Assembly: GCA_021234535.1 (NCBI GenBank)
Contig: CM037833.1
Coordinates: 5,726,709-5,790,708, forward strand
From: Stichopus chloronotus
Lineage: Eukaryota; Echinodermata; Holothuroidea; Aspidochirotida; Stichopodidae
Direction: 5' to 3'
DNA: 64,000 nucleotides
Shown: positions 1-12,525 of the stretch, one piece after another
How the letters are laid out: each line of letters starts with the position of its first letter
How positions within the stretch are numbered: the first letter of the stretch is position 1
The notes under the pieces: model-generated
The model's database searches: none
Seen by the model: only the letters and a program-made list of their open reading frames with translations
Told to the model about the DNA's origin: nothing
Position numbers and translations under genes: made by a program

Positions 1-970
1 ATGTGGATGGATTTAACCTCACAATTTAGAATTTTCCCCATTAATTTTGTAAAATGAGTCGACTCTATTCCAGCATATGTACGCATTATAAACATATTTT
101 CACAAGTAAACAATTCAACACACATTTTGTAATATTTTAAGGGTCTTCAAAATGTTGGACAGTCAGCATAAAAATAAATTTCAACATTTGTACTCATACA
201 CTACAGTTGACAAGAATGAATTCTCCAAGACAACAAGGTTTAATGTTATCTAGTCAATGTTATCTGTTTTCTCCTTTCACGCTAAAGTCATCGTACAGCT
301 GATGTCCATATGAAACTTGGAAATACTTCTGAACTGATCAGTTGATGGGAAGTAGGCAAAGAAAGGGTGTCATGTCTCATGCCCTATTTCCTATTAATAG
401 CATCCAAAGTAACAACAAAAGGGAATATATACTCAGCTGCACTTTCATTAATATGCACAGCGTGTCTTCCCTGCACCATCAATCTGACTGCATTACACGA
501 CTGGTTACACCACTCAATCCTCAATGCAAATTCTCTGAGATAATTATTTTCCTTATGTTGTTTGTATTCATTTCATAGTACATTACTGAGGGTATTTTAT
601 AATGTGAAATGAACTATGAGTTGGCTTGTTTAGGGTTTGTTGGCCCAATTTACTATAGGACACCAATGTACTGGTGATGAGTGTAACATTTACCACATTT
701 GAATGGATTCAAAATACACATAAAAGAAGACTGGCCACCTGCAGCCAACATTCCTCTAAAACTGTAGAACCAGGATGGAAACCAAGAGGCTGTAGACATA
801 GGTAAAATGTTACTGTCCTTACTAGGGAGCTGTTATTTTTCTAAGAGCAACTCCCTATATAACTCACCAGTCTTTCATAACTTATCTTCTGGAAGAGGCA
901 CAAATGTAGTGACAAATGTTTAACATTATACTGTAAAACAGATGGAAAACTGGAGACTACTGTAGCTTAC
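1..970. other. No gene recognised
   Basis: AT-rich DNA with only short open frames and no recognisable domain. The C-terminal SET exon expected downstream of the exon at 971-1172 (minus strand, so here or further left) was looked for and not recognised. Confidence 0.5.
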
Positions 971-1172
971 CACTTTGTACTACCACTGTGTTGAAAGAAG
1001 AGAAAAGATCCTGCTTCAGGGGGGTATTTTACTTCTCTCAATCGACCTTCCTTCGCACTGACAAGTTCACCCTTGTACTCTAGCAGGAATTCTCCTTCCT
1101 CGATGTCTTTTCTCGTAAAGACACCATACCATGAACATTTAAGAAATGATGTTTGGTAAAAATAAGCCAAAT
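971..1172 (-). CDS. SET-domain exon of a lysine methyltransferase-like gene
   Basis: The translated exon carries the start of a SET domain: YGVFTRKDIEEGEFLLEYKG, followed by a segment ending in SFLFFQHSG. This matches the SET-I entry of KMT5A/SET8-like proteins, where GVF and the EY.G motif help form the S-adenosylmethionine pocket. Seen directly: a donor GTAAGC closes the exon at 971 and an acceptor CTTAAG opens it at 1172. Its phase fits the exon at 1907-2047, a G plus AT making an aspartate codon. The catalytic NH.C part and the DYG end of the SET domain are missing and would lie in exons to the left, so the gene is partial in this window. Assigning it to KMT5A rather than another SET family is inference; many echinoderm genomes hold several such genes, some repetitive. 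Confidence 0.62.
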
Positions 1173-1906
1173 CTTAAGTGAACAATAAGAAATCAAGTAA
1201 CATACAGCACACACTGCTGTACTCTAGTCTAAGCTTTAGATGTATTCGTTAGATCAACTGTATGTTCTATGTCTTTGGTGTCTTTGTCTACATTCCCAAT
1301 ATGTTAAGGTGTGGCAGTGGAAATCATTGTGATCAAAGTATATCAGCCCTGAATGAAACACATATCAATAATCCAAAGTCAATTTCGTCTTTGTTAAGTG
1401 ACATTTATCATAACAAAACATCAATAAAAATCCATACACTGTACTTTGCAGTCCATCATATAGCAAAATGAAAATGGAGAAGTGATTACATAATGATGTG
1501 CAATGACCCACGACGTTCCACAGTAGTTTAAAATCGTAACCCTAAAACTGACTCAAAACAATGACACGACAATCGCATGGTAGTAGCACTCAGTTTTTTG
1601 TTTTGACCTCAGTTTTTTCTTTTGTGGCCAATGAACTGCATACAAACAACACAATTTTGAGTGTTTACAAGGCATGAAAGAGAACTCTTTAGTGATAACT
1701 GATATTAAACATCAGCTACTGCATTACACACAATAACATTAATCCATGTAAATTTTGGCCTACTATATTCGAAGCATCAGGTGTGACCCAGCGGCCAGAG
1801 TGCCTTAAACTTCATAAAACTGTGCAGTGTAAGACTGAGGTTTATGCAACAGATGTGTAGATCATGCAATACATGTACTGTAGCTAAAAGGGTGTACTGT
1901 ACTTAC

Positions 1907-2047
1907 CAATAAAATCATTAATAGAATTGACCACAAAGTGATCGTAATCTTTTTGTAGACGACATGCTTGTTTTGCATCTTCGAAGGAAGTTGAGATTTT
2001 TAAACTCTGAATAGGCCTAGTACTTCTCAACCTCATCATGCACCTCT
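1907..2047 (-). CDS. Upstream exon of the SET-domain gene
   Basis: A 141-bp open exon bounded by a polypyrimidine tract and TTCAG acceptor on the right and a strong donor GTAAGT on the left. Read in the phase that joins the SET exon it gives SFEDAKQACRLQKDYDHFVV and is open throughout. I do not recognise a domain. The phase match with the exon at 971-1172 is the main evidence that both belong to one minus-strand gene. Exons further upstream (right) were not found. Confidence 0.5.
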
Positions 2048-3539
2048 CTGAAGAGAAAGAAATCATAACTTTGTTGTAAGAATCGCCTACAAATATTGTA
2101 CCAAATTCAGTATGAAAGGCATGCTACTTTTCGAAGAAAAAAAAAAGATTCAGTTAAAATTTACAGTACACCTAGTTGTTTTCTAATTTGTCATTCTTTC
2201 ACATTTTTAAGTTGTGCAGATGTAAACCTTTGTGAGACATATATTGATGGGAGATATAGAATGTGTTGAAAAAAGTGGCAACTAAAAAAAAACATTTGAC
2301 CAGATATTCCAGGGAAATTAAAGATCTAAGAACTACAACTGAACCTGGTATATATAGCTTAAAATGTAGTATTTCCTTTAGGGTATCAACATCGAGCTGT
2401 ATCACACACTGCTTATTTAAAGTGTGATTTTAAACCTATATAGTACTGCCACTAAATAGCAAAGTAGAGAGAAGCTATGTGTCACCACTGGAGGTTAATC
2501 CATGCCAGTTACTATAGATGATTTACTGTCGCACAGGAATGAAACAAAGTTATGTTTATAGACCTTTAAAAATATTGTACGGAAAGGTGACTAAAATGTT
2601 CCTGCAATTAAGTGAAAGTTAAAATAACACTAATGCTACAATTTCTACAAGTAGGCAAGTTCTGTTCATTGCATCAAATCATCTTCTCAACATATTGTAT
2701 TGTACTGATCCTGATGCATTTTAGTGGAGCTCATTTTTGTACACAGTAAATTAACTCAGTGCAGCATCATACAATACCTCAACTGTCATTTCCATGATGT
2801 TGTTTATATGTTGTATAAATACCAAAGGCCCTACAAATGTTCATTGGACATGTTCTCCACTCATTGTTGATATTAATGCAACCACAAAGAAATCAAACTT
2901 GATGGATTTATGCGAATAATTGTTGCATATGCAAGCTTATAAATGCAATTCATGATTTGCACCTAGGCCTACTTGTTGTAATCCTTTTGGTCATAGCAAT
3001 TAAAAGTACCTAAGGAAGCATTTGTTGTTTATATTATGTGCAACTCATTATATTCCACTTACTTACAAGTAGGCCTAGCCCTGAACTAATCGCTGTGCTA
3101 AAAAAGTAAAACATTTTCTGCTGGCTGGTTTTCTGTAAAAATTGCTTGATTAGTAGACTAAAAGAGCGGAATGGAGCCCTAATCCTAAGTAAGTTCCAGA
3201 GTTAGGCCTACATGAGCTTACTTACAAAATCATTCCCATCTGTTCACTGACATTACCTAGTTCCATATCCAAAAACCAAAGGAATTCAAGTTGCCTACTC
3301 TGTTTTGACAAATGTTCGTAATCAAAGGATATTGAGGGTAAGGTAGCCTATAGCCTTGCCAGTAGTAGGAGGCTGTACATATGAATCCCAGTGCAAGGTT
3401 AAATGGTTTTAAGTGAATTGGTGTAACACTAACGTTAGGGCTAACAGGTATATTTATCGGAAATTTAGGCCCCATACAATGTTATTAGCTAGGCTAGACC
3501 CCTACTACGCTAGATCTCAAAGTCACAGTAAAGTCACGC

Positions 3540-3970
3540 CACATGTGGCTACACTTAGTTAGGCCTAACGTTATATCTATCTCTAACAACTAAGTTAGGC
3601 CTAGCCTAACATTAGGCCTAGTCTAGGCGTAACGAACGACTATTGAGCTTCGTAGGCCTAGCCTAAATCGACTGTCGCATAAGTCGATACCTAACGTTAG
3701 TAACTAGTACTAGCCTACTGTAATTTACTGTACGACTTAGGGCCTAGATTAACAGATTAACGTTTCGGTCAACTGGTTAGGCTAGGCCTATTTGTTCTCA
3801 ACCAAATGTGTGAGATTCTTCGTCTAGCTTACGTAAGCCTCGATACATGGCTATTTTCAATATTAAATAGCCCTACCTAGGCCTAAGCCGTTGCTAATTA
3901 CAGTCACGAAATTATGAACGATCACCCGGCCTATAGCCTGGCCTAACTTAGTGCAGGCCTAAGCGCTAAC
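3540..3970. repeat. Cluster of AGGCCTA palindromic motifs
   Basis: About ten copies of the octamer TAGGCCTA or close variants occur in roughly 430 bp, many next to AACGTTA. Smaller clusters recur near 16100, 26200 and 53000-53150. The spacing is irregular, so this is not a tandem satellite. The motif is self-complementary. Confidence 0.6.
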
Positions 3971-6169
3971 GTCGCATTACAAGCTATAGCTTAATCGTCA
4001 TTACCAGCTCTAACACTGGAAACTTGACTTGGTCCAACACAAATGAAGTTTGTAGAACGTTTATTAGTCACAATACATATCCTTCAAACACCGCAACTCT
4101 AACTTCACGTAGGGTAACATTTGCCCCACTAGTATTGGCTAACGTTAAGTTAGTTCTATCTCTGCAATTATAGCTATAAGTATAACGCTATCTACGGACG
4201 ACGTCAAGGACGTACTTTCAGTAGACTATTCCTTTATACATTTGTATGCAAATAACTGCTTCTTTGTATGCTTGCGAATTGCCATTAAATATCTGTAGCA
4301 TGTATCCTATTTTGACCAAATGAAATAAAAAAGGCCTAGGAAAACCATTCTTAAAATGTTACCAAAGGGACGTCTGGTTCCACCCAGTCTTACTGCACTT
4401 AGTAGTATAGTAGTAGTCGATATACGTACATGTACGTCCAGTATAGTACCGGCGCGAATATCTTCGTTTATCTTCCAGTGTGCTAATTTGCATACAATCT
4501 GCATGTGTGTGGTGGCGCTATCCATAAACGGCTCTAAGTGTGTGTAGAAGAGGCATACGGTAGCACACACTTTATTACACACAATCCGATTGAACTGTGC
4601 AACCGAGGATGATTGTAAATCGGTATCTACTACCATTATTTTGTCATCACGGCTCATTTGAAGGCAACTTCCTCCGAGGACGCGTGTTTACGTCCTCAGA
4701 CGGCAAACAAGTTCTCGGGCGACGGATGAGTTGACAAGTTTTTATCCTCGGTAGTGTAGAAAAACAAAGGCACACACACACACAGCTTTGTTTTCCATTC
4801 ATTTTGAGGACCTCATTGTGCTGTCTTTTGATTTTTCTTTCTCAACCCTAGCCTGAACAATAGACTGTCCATTGTTAATCTTGAGAGGACTGGATAAATC
4901 TATTATTTTCTACAGATGACCTAAAATCTATTGTTTCGGTCCTCGATCCCACCCGAAAACAAGGCATACTGTACATATACACAGGCACACACAGTAACTG
5001 TAGACACATATCTACAAATTACTGAATAGATTAACATGGGATATTGTTCAGTATGAATTATACAGTACAAAAGGTGTAACAAACTGTATCGAGTTCAAGC
5101 ATCAGAGGAGGGGGGGTTGTTCCAACAACCCTTTTGTTTCGGGTTTTTTTTCCTCTCTTTTTCTTCACATTTTATTATATGTTGAGTAACGCGTTGCACA
5201 TGTATGATAAAATATATAAGGGGATGTGTGTGATCTTTCCAATGTATTTTTTCTGAGGTCATATATGAACATCTGTTTAAATATGTACTGTATAAAAGAA
5301 GGATATCTTTGACACGAATGTGAAAAAAATTGGACTAACTTTTAAGTCACACTCATTTTCATGACATCAGTATCTTGCAGTATGAAACAAATGAAGGTAA
5401 AACGTTTCTTCCTTTTACATCGTACTTTGGTCATACTGTATACTAGTGTGTACAGTGTCGCTGAACTATTGCACTACAGTATTAGTAGACTTGATACCTT
5501 ACAGTATATTCAGTACAACACCTTCTGTTTAAGCCCATCAAGGTTGCTTGAATGTAGTTAATAAACAAAACATTTTGATATTTTCATCTTTTAATGGGGT
5601 TTTTAATTCTAAGAGTATCTAAACCCTGAGCCAGAAACCAAAATTCAGACCTGGTACTAACCACTCTCCATAGTTGGTCGTGTACAGTACTGTACCTGGG
5701 TAGCAGGTACCTTAAAATATAACCTCTTTCATTAGACTGCAAGTCTACAAATACAGTATGCTGTGTACTGTAGTCATACTACCAAAGTTTTCTTTGCACG
5801 ATAATATAACATATGGTATGTGGTATATATCTAACTGTACAGACTGACATGGCAACTGATATTCTGCATCCGAGTATATGCTGATTTTTGTCATGAATTC
5901 ATACTGTATAGTATAAAGCACTGTTTATGTCATTGAAATTTTGGATTAGCAATTTCAGAACAAGGTAGTGTTATCAAATGTTGGTCTATATTAAATGTTG
6001 GTCTTATTGTACCAATTGATTGATAAGAGAAATTTATTGGGAATACTGTAACTGGACCACTGAATATACTGCATGGAAACAAAAATACTTTGGACAGCAT
6101 GGTGTTCTGTTGAAGAGCTACATAAGCCACATGTCCACAGGTTTGGGATTGGATAGCTTGGGACTACAG

Positions 6170-6240
6170 TACAGTATGCGGTATTACTGTCCATCGATGT
6201 ACAGTACTGTACAGGTCTACGTACTGTACAGTACTGTACA
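6170..6240. repeat. Palindromic GTACTGTACAGTAC repeat
   Basis: Overlapping copies of the self-complementary words TACAGTACTGTA and GTACTGTACAGTAC form an almost continuous palindrome that could fold into a cruciform. Single copies are scattered from 5300 to 7100 and again near 41540. Confidence 0.6.
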
Positions 6241-7146
6241 CCTTGGCCTTGCAGTGCACTGTAGCACCTTTACTGCCCCATACAACCCTACAGTAACTCC
6301 AAAATATTGAAACCATCATTAGTTATTCCATATGACAGGGCCAGTATCTTGCAACAAAGTTCAGGATATTACGGTAACGGTATACTGTATTACAGTATCG
6401 GCAGCTATACAGTACATCTCTTGTATTTTGAAGGCAATTATTGTACTGTACACAGTTTCACTGTACTGTATTGTTTTGAGACTTCAAGCTAAGGGAGCAT
6501 TAACTACAGTACTGTACAATTGATGCACTCTTAGAACATAAGGTAATGTTTACCATGGGGTGATCCAAAAAAGAATATATTTTCTGTGAGTCAGGAAGTG
6601 ACTAAAAAAGAAAAAATGTCACAAGGTGTATGTTCTGCATATTGACGCATAGTGTACTGCACACCGTTTTATTAAAACTACTTTTTTACAGCTTTGTGCA
6701 GTTGAAACTGCCATATAGTGATTGCCATTGGCGAAAAAATCTTTGAATAGAGATGAATTGCAGCATTCTTGCATCCTTTGCCTTCCGTAGTGTGTGCTAA
6801 TAATATTGATACATCACAGATAATGCTTGTATGCAATGAGAAGTCACTTCCAAAAACTACTATTTTTGCTACCTCCAATTTATGAATCACATCACAGCAT
6901 ATTGCTTAAATGGCGTGGTGGGTTTGTGACAGATCATTACAGCACTGTGCACAGCACAGTATGGAGTAAGGTCGCAGTGGTAGCATCTTTCTGACATTTT
7001 GTCCATGACTACAGAATAATGGCAAGTGCATACATGTACAGTACTGCAGTGCTTGACTACTGTACATGTAGAATTAATACTGTTCATGTGTTCAATTCGT
7101 CTAATATTCTCATACTATACAAAAAAACTTTTGTCTTTTCCTACAG

Positions 7147-8372
7147 GGGACAGTCATCTGGATCAACTAGTGCCTTTAGAAAGTTTTACGGTATGTTGGC
7201 GGAACTTAGGAGCATTGCGAAGCTGAGGACACCAATTGCAGTCATGACTGCCACTGCAACTCACTCTGTAATAGGGAACGTAATTGACACACTAGGTATG
7301 CAAAATGTGGTTCTCATTAATTCAAACCCAGTTGTTGAGAATATCAAGCATATTGTGCTGAAGACAAAACAGAAAACAGTGACGACATATTCAAATGGTT
7401 GATTGTTGACTGACAAGAAAGATAAATGTGAGCGCATCATCATCTTTTATCAATCGCAAAAGGATTGCAGTGAGTTATACTCAGTCTTTAAGAGCAGACT
7501 ACCTCAGTCAATTCACCAACACTTCAACATGTATCACACCAATACAGAGAATGACATCCACCGAGAAGTGTGTGATGATTTTTGCTTGGCTGATGGACAT
7601 ATCAGAGTTTTATTTGCAACAATTGCCTATGGCCTTGGAGTGGATGTGAAAGGTGTGCATAATGTTGTGATGTATATCCTCCTCAAGAGATTGATGACTG
7701 CATACAGCTGGCTGGAAGAGGAGATAGCGATGGATCACGGAGTCTTTCTGCAATAGTGAAGACCGCCGCAAAGACTGGTAGGTCCCTCTCCAAGGACATG
7801 CAGGAATTCATAAACGCAAAAGCATGTCGAAGAGAAGTACTTAGTGCTGCCTTTCCGGGTGACACCAGCAAGCATTTAATTAATACACATAACTGCTGTG
7901 ATAATTGCTTCAAGAAGTGCTCTTGTTCAGGTACTGAAACTTGTCCTATGACATTGCCTCACATAGAACAGCAATTGTCAAAACTTCAGATGACATGCGG
8001 GCAAGAAATTCCTGTGATTTCTGTAACAGATGAAGAGTATGGCAGATGCTATCATCTGAACACATCTACAGTGGCACTGATGTAGCCAGTGATATTCCAT
8101 CTTCCACCATAGAAAATATCCTAGCAAACCTTCATGTTGCATTTACGTATTCTCAGTTCTGTGCGCAGTATGCACTTCCAAACGTGGACATGGCCAACAA
8201 AATTTGGACAATTTTGACAAAACACTTGGGTGCTAAGTTTGTCTCTCCCCTGGTAGAGGAGTCATCACATGACAGCAGTAGTGAAGAGGATGAGGAGTTA
8301 ATTGAAGAGGAACTGATACTGGCTGAAGCAGAATACCAGGAACCCATACTACAGAGTAGTGACAGTGATTGA
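7147..8372 (+). pseudogene. RecQ-type DNA helicase, C-terminal half, broken
   Basis: Begins at a clear acceptor (TTTTCCTACAG). Reading on gives AFRKFYGMLAELRS, then helicase motif III MTATAT, then domain 2: RIIIFYQSQKDCSELY, VLFATIAYGLGVDVKGV and the motif VI region QLAGRGDSDGS. This is the order of RecQ-family 3'-5' helicases. A cysteine-rich segment follows (CCDNCFKKCSCSG, similar to the RecQ zinc-binding region), then an acidic serine-rich tail ending SSDSD. Breaks seen: an in-frame stop near 7401, a frameshift at about 7672 just before motif VI, and another near 8046. Motif VI reads GRGDSDG where active members have GRAGRDG. The exon(s) with Walker A and DEAH are not found upstream. It lies tail to tail with the DUF6589-type pseudogene at 9240-10590. 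Family assignment is firm; the link to a mobile element is inference. Confidence 0.8.
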
Positions 8373-9239
8373 CAGTTAGGCTTGTAATGTAGCCCGAGTT
8401 TACTTTCCAGTGCATATTGTACATTAATTCCTGTCAGAAACATATGCTGGAATATTGAGCACTACTTGTGCTTTGAATTTGAAATATACCTATAATATAC
8501 AGTAGGTTGCTAACAGCACTGTACCTCCGTTTATGTGGGCATGTTGGGTTAGATTCACATTAGTGAAAACATGGTTAAATGGTAGCATGGTATTGAATTT
8601 TAATTTAAACAGATTCGCCAAGTTTCTCTAAGATTTTTATGATGCAAAAACAGTTGATGGAAACTTATTGGATGGAAATTTATTTAAAAACAGAAAGGTC
8701 GTGTGGATCTACAGTATTTGTAAAATTACGGTACAGATATGTGTGATATAGATCTACTATTCATCATGGTACATACAATGAAAATCAGATTTATTTTGCT
8801 ATCCAATGACAGTTGCCTATGTTTTCACTGTCCTTGTATCCTTGTATTCTACACTTCATAATTACAAGGTGTGATAATGTACTGTGCAATAAAACACACA
8901 TGAAGGTACAGTATGGGAACCATGTCAGTGTCAGAGGGTCAACCAATTATCCATGTGACACTTTCAGGTACAATATACTCTACACACAGGGTACTATACA
9001 TTGAAATTTGAGAAAAGAGTCCGGAAGACATAGCAAATGTGATGGATCGATGTGGATTCAGTTAAGGTTTTGTTTCCTGAAAACGTGTTGCCTAGCCAGA
9101 ACTTTTAGTGTATTCCGCATCCATCTATGAAGATCTGATATGTTCAGAGCCCCAAGAGTCGAAGTCGGAAAGCTGAGAAGTGAAGTCATATGTCTTCCAG
9201 GGTGTTGTTGAAACAAGTTGCACCTTTTCATCTCTGCAG
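8373..9239. other. Spacer between convergent helicase and DUF6589 pseudogenes
   Basis: AT-rich DNA between the 3' ends of the two convergent genes. It has several short open frames and no recognised domain. If the two genes form one element, this is its internal 3'-3' spacer. Confidence 0.4.
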
Positions 9240-10590
9240 CTAGAGCATCACTTCAACATCAATTTCCTTCAAGCGTTCATGAAGTGTCTGAGCGAAGTGG
9301 CTTACACGTTGTACACTTTGCTGAGTTACTTTACCTCGCAATGCTTTACATTGATCTTTGAAAACTCGATTTTGATGCTCTAGTTCACGATCAACCTCAA
9401 TGTTACCTTTTGCCTTTCCTGTCTTATTAACAAATCTGTTCCAAACCAATTCATAGGATAATTGTGGAGATAGAAAACAGTTTACTTCAGCCAGAAGTCG
9501 CAGTGTTTCAAAGCTGTACTTGTGCTTTCCATTTGCCTTAAAATGTAGCAAAAAGTACTTGTACATTCTGAGGATTCACTCTCCATCACCCATCCGTCTG
9601 GCATCAGTTAAGTTGAGAGCAACCAGACACATACTAGTTGCACATCGAGCATAGTTGAAGATAGAATCACTTTGAGTGTGTTCACGCTGTGGTGGCTGAT
9701 TGTTTGGGGCAGCTGTTGAGAAAAAAGTGCTTGGACCGTACGTGTTTCTGCATGCCATTCCTTGTTTCGAATACCTTTGGATATTGTGTGCATTTAAACT
9801 GAGGAACGTCTTGACACACTTCACTCATGTGAGGAATGACAAATTTGTCAATGATCTCATTCAACGCAGTTCTCACAGTGAAGGTCTATCATGATGAGTT
9901 GCCACGTGGAAGTTGTTTTGAGCTGATTCATCATCAGTATTTTCCATACCAAAGTATTCCATAGCGGCTGCTATGACAAGTGATTTTGTGTAGGTTTCCA
10001 GAAGATCAGAAGCAGCATTTATGTTCTTCATAGGGTCTTTTGTGACGTTTCTTGCTTCCAGGAAATTTGTAGCAGCATAGAGAGTGACTGTCAGCACCGG
10101 ATGAAGTGTCATATAAGTTTTGCCAGACCACCTAGAAGCATGAAAAACATGCATTAAGTCATTTTCTTTCCTTGCATGTGAATGCTTATAGAAATGATTT
10201 TTGCTTCTAAATTATCTTTTACCCTTTGAGAATATTGCAATATTGAAATATTGCATGTTATCAATTTATATGTGCAATTGAACAAGTACCTGCTGCATGC
10301 ATAAGGGACTCCTGCTGCTGGTGATATTTGTGCTAGGTTTAAGAATAATTCCCAATTTACTACACAGTTACAATACAATCTATTTGCTGATTGGTTTAAT
10401 GATTTCAGCATCCACGTTTGAAGGTCTGCATGTGCAAGTAGTGCAATTAATTTTTTTTTTATAAAGGGGGTATTTTTTCTCTTTGTTAGATTAAGGGGGA
10501 AACTTACACAGTCCATCCAAAATCATTTCCAGAAATTTGCGTGGCATAACGGGTCTCACAGTTTTCCAAACAAGTTGTTTTATATTGTTA
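9240..10590 (-). pseudogene. DUF6589-type protein with C2H2 finger, broken
   Basis: Minus-strand gene. A probable upstream exon (about 10590-10507) ends QISGNDFGWTV with donor GTAAGT. The main exon starts after a TTCTAG acceptor near 10130. In order it shows LYAATNFLEARNVTKDPMKN, AAAMEYFGM, a C2H2-like finger (FKC..YPKVFETRNGMQKHV..H, second Cys replaced by Tyr), SIFNYARCATSMCLVALNLT, DARRMGDGE, LLAEVNCFLSPQLSYELVWN, and ELEHQNRVFKDQCKALRG. The LLA..CFLSP...ELVWNRFVN and N.EVDRELEHQNR motifs are those of DUF6589 proteins, a family scattered in invertebrate and fungal genomes and often repetitive. An in-frame TGA at 9578-9576 and a frame change within the finger region mark it as broken. Its biochemical role is unknown. 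Confidence 0.72.
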
Positions 10591-11099
10591 ATGTATGCAT
10601 TTATTTATTCATGTGTAGCCTTGTGACCAGATGTTCTTGAATCCATTTATTCATTTGTTGTCTTGTGAGGCTGGTCTGAAGGGATTTCTTCTTTGCAGAG
10701 GTCTCCTAATGTATGTCCATGCACAGATGTGGAAAATTAAAAGAGGAAATATGCTTCAATTTAGACTCATTTCATTTGGTATCTATTTCCAGGAGATGTG
10801 ATTTTCTTCAGTAATAGTACTGTTACGTAACATGCAACATGATAATAAAGGTCTATGCTTCATCACATACATGGTTATTGTACGAAAATTGACCTGAAAC
10901 TATTTTCTGAAATGAAACATAACTTTGCTAGACTGATTAATACTGTTTTGTTACTCATAAGTACATAAGTATATCGCAAAAGCTTCTCCATGTACCGCAT
11001 ATGCAACACTGGAATCATTTGTTTAACTATTGTGCAGCAACAGATTTGAGCATATTGGATCCTTGTCTCTGCTCATTGAATTCGCATGACATGCTTCAC

Positions 11100-11482
11100 T
11101 CATAGATCTGACTACAGCAAATATGCAAACCTGCAGAAGGGAGAAAGGATCCCTTTGCTTCATTAGTCCGCTATATGGAGGATCCACCTAAAGAACTGTT
11201 CTATGATTTCGCTTGCTCATTTAGTGATTATTGCCTAAATCGAGAGCCTGCATTCTTTAGGGACACTAATGTGGCATGATGTGTTCCATTTCCATGGTGT
11301 CACACACATCTGTGGGAAGAACTTCAAATCACGCAGACTACGATTTGAATGTTTCAACACAGATCTGTGAGCAGTTCAACAGCTTCATCCAATGCAGTAA
11401 GTACACTGGGACACATTTGTCACAGAGCCACTTTAGCATCGACTTTCGCAAAGAAAATGGACTTAGCATTAGCTGGTTATGA
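11100..11482 (+). pseudogene. Shattered transposase-like fragment (KDZ-type suspected)
   Basis: Three frames together give one conserved block. Frame 1 from 11175: EDPPKELFYDFACSFSDYCL, then NREPAFFRDT. Frame 2 from 11272: WHDVFHFHGVTHICGKNF. Frame 3 from about 11360: ICEQFNSFIQCSKYTGTHLS, then QSHFS. The YDFAC..YCLNREP, HDVFH and EQFNSF..I motifs are ones I associate with a repetitive invertebrate transposase-like family. Placement in the Kyakuja-Dileera-Zisupton group is a guess. At least two frameshifts show it is dead. It lies 0.5 kb outside the DUF6589 pseudogene, so it may be part of the same element or a separate insertion. Confidence 0.5.
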
Positions 11483-12357
11483 CTAGATAGTTCTTAATGT
11501 GTCAGTCAGTGCTGGGGTAAAAAATAGGGGAATTCAAAAAGGTTCACATCCCATCTTCTTGAGGAGAGATACGTATTTTGAAGCCTTTTTTACTCAGTCT
11601 GAAATGGGTAGCTTATGAATATCATTTGCTGTACAATACTTAAATTACCACTGATGATTTCCCTTCTTTTCCCTGGTGCTGTTGCAACTTTTGTCGACAT
11701 ACAACTTCATTTGCCCGTACAGTTACAGGGTAACTACACTACACAGTATGCATGACATGCCATGCAAGAAATTATTGAGGAAGTTTTTCGTTATTGTATG
11801 TACATTCTAAATTCAAATTGAAGCTTTGCAAGGAAAGGTATCTTAATTGTTGTACAAGAAAGTCTTCCCAAATTTCATAGGGATACTCTGAAAATGGGGG
11901 TTTGATGGATGAGAGCAACTTTTTTTTTCAACCTCTGAAACATATTCTTGCGATTCTCGACATCAGGTACACATAGCTGATCATGCTCTTGGAATCAAGT
12001 TACAAATCATTTCCAGTTACTTGCCTCATAACCGCAAGATAGGGATCAAATGGAATTGTGAAAATAAAATTGTGTCAGTAAAATACCTTGATCAATGGAC
12101 CACCCAACTTAATGTGCTGTTATTAGGGTAACTATCAATATGCAGAAAATGGGATAATCTTAAAGAATGAAGGGTATAACCTACTATAATAACACGCAAT
12201 GTTTTGCAATTTTATCAGTATTCAATTGTCAAGGTTTGCTCCAGTCAAAATTTAGGAAGCAATTGTAATCTGAGATATGCATGTTCACAAGCAAGTTGTC
12301 ATACAATGATGTGGTTGACATGAATTGAAGATCTTGGTAGGAGGTAGCTGAGAAATG
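11483..12357. other. No gene recognised
   Basis: AT-rich DNA without a convincing exon or repeat boundary. Confidence 0.4.
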
Positions 12358-12525
12358 ACTCCCGTTGACACAAGGTTGCACAAGTGAGGGTTAAACGTCA
12401 TAGCCTTGTTCGATGGCTTCAGAAAATTTTGGGCTTTTAATCGTTGTTTTATCGTAGGCAGAAAAAGGGAGACTTACAAATTTGTGCACGTTGGACTATT
12501 CTTTTAAGTCAACTAATCCTTAAAC
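12358..12525 (-). repeat. Dispersed repeat, second copy at 32.47-32.64 kb
   Basis: The reverse complement of this stretch matches 32470-32640 over about 150 bp. Shared landmarks are GTAAGTCTCC, CAAAATTTTCTGAAG, CATCGAACAAGGCT and GACGTTTAA. No coding content was seen. Termini are not resolved. Confidence 0.6.

Larger units (their letters stand above)
2048..7146. other. Gene-free stretch with short palindromic motifs
   Basis: No convincing exon. From 3060 to 4000 the DNA is packed with AGGCCTA/TAGGCCTA motifs. From about 4300 to 4760 it is richer in CpG and could be a promoter or first-exon region, but no start is supported. From 5300 to 7100 TACAGTACTGTA-type palindromes recur. The exons carrying the N-terminal half of the RecQ-type helicase at 7147 should lie here, but no Walker A or DEAH motif was found. 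Confidence 0.4.

Noticed and set aside
4307..4657. 116-codon minus-strand open frame in CpG-richer DNA
   Set aside because: Could be a first exon of the SET-domain gene, but there is no supported donor in phase and no domain.
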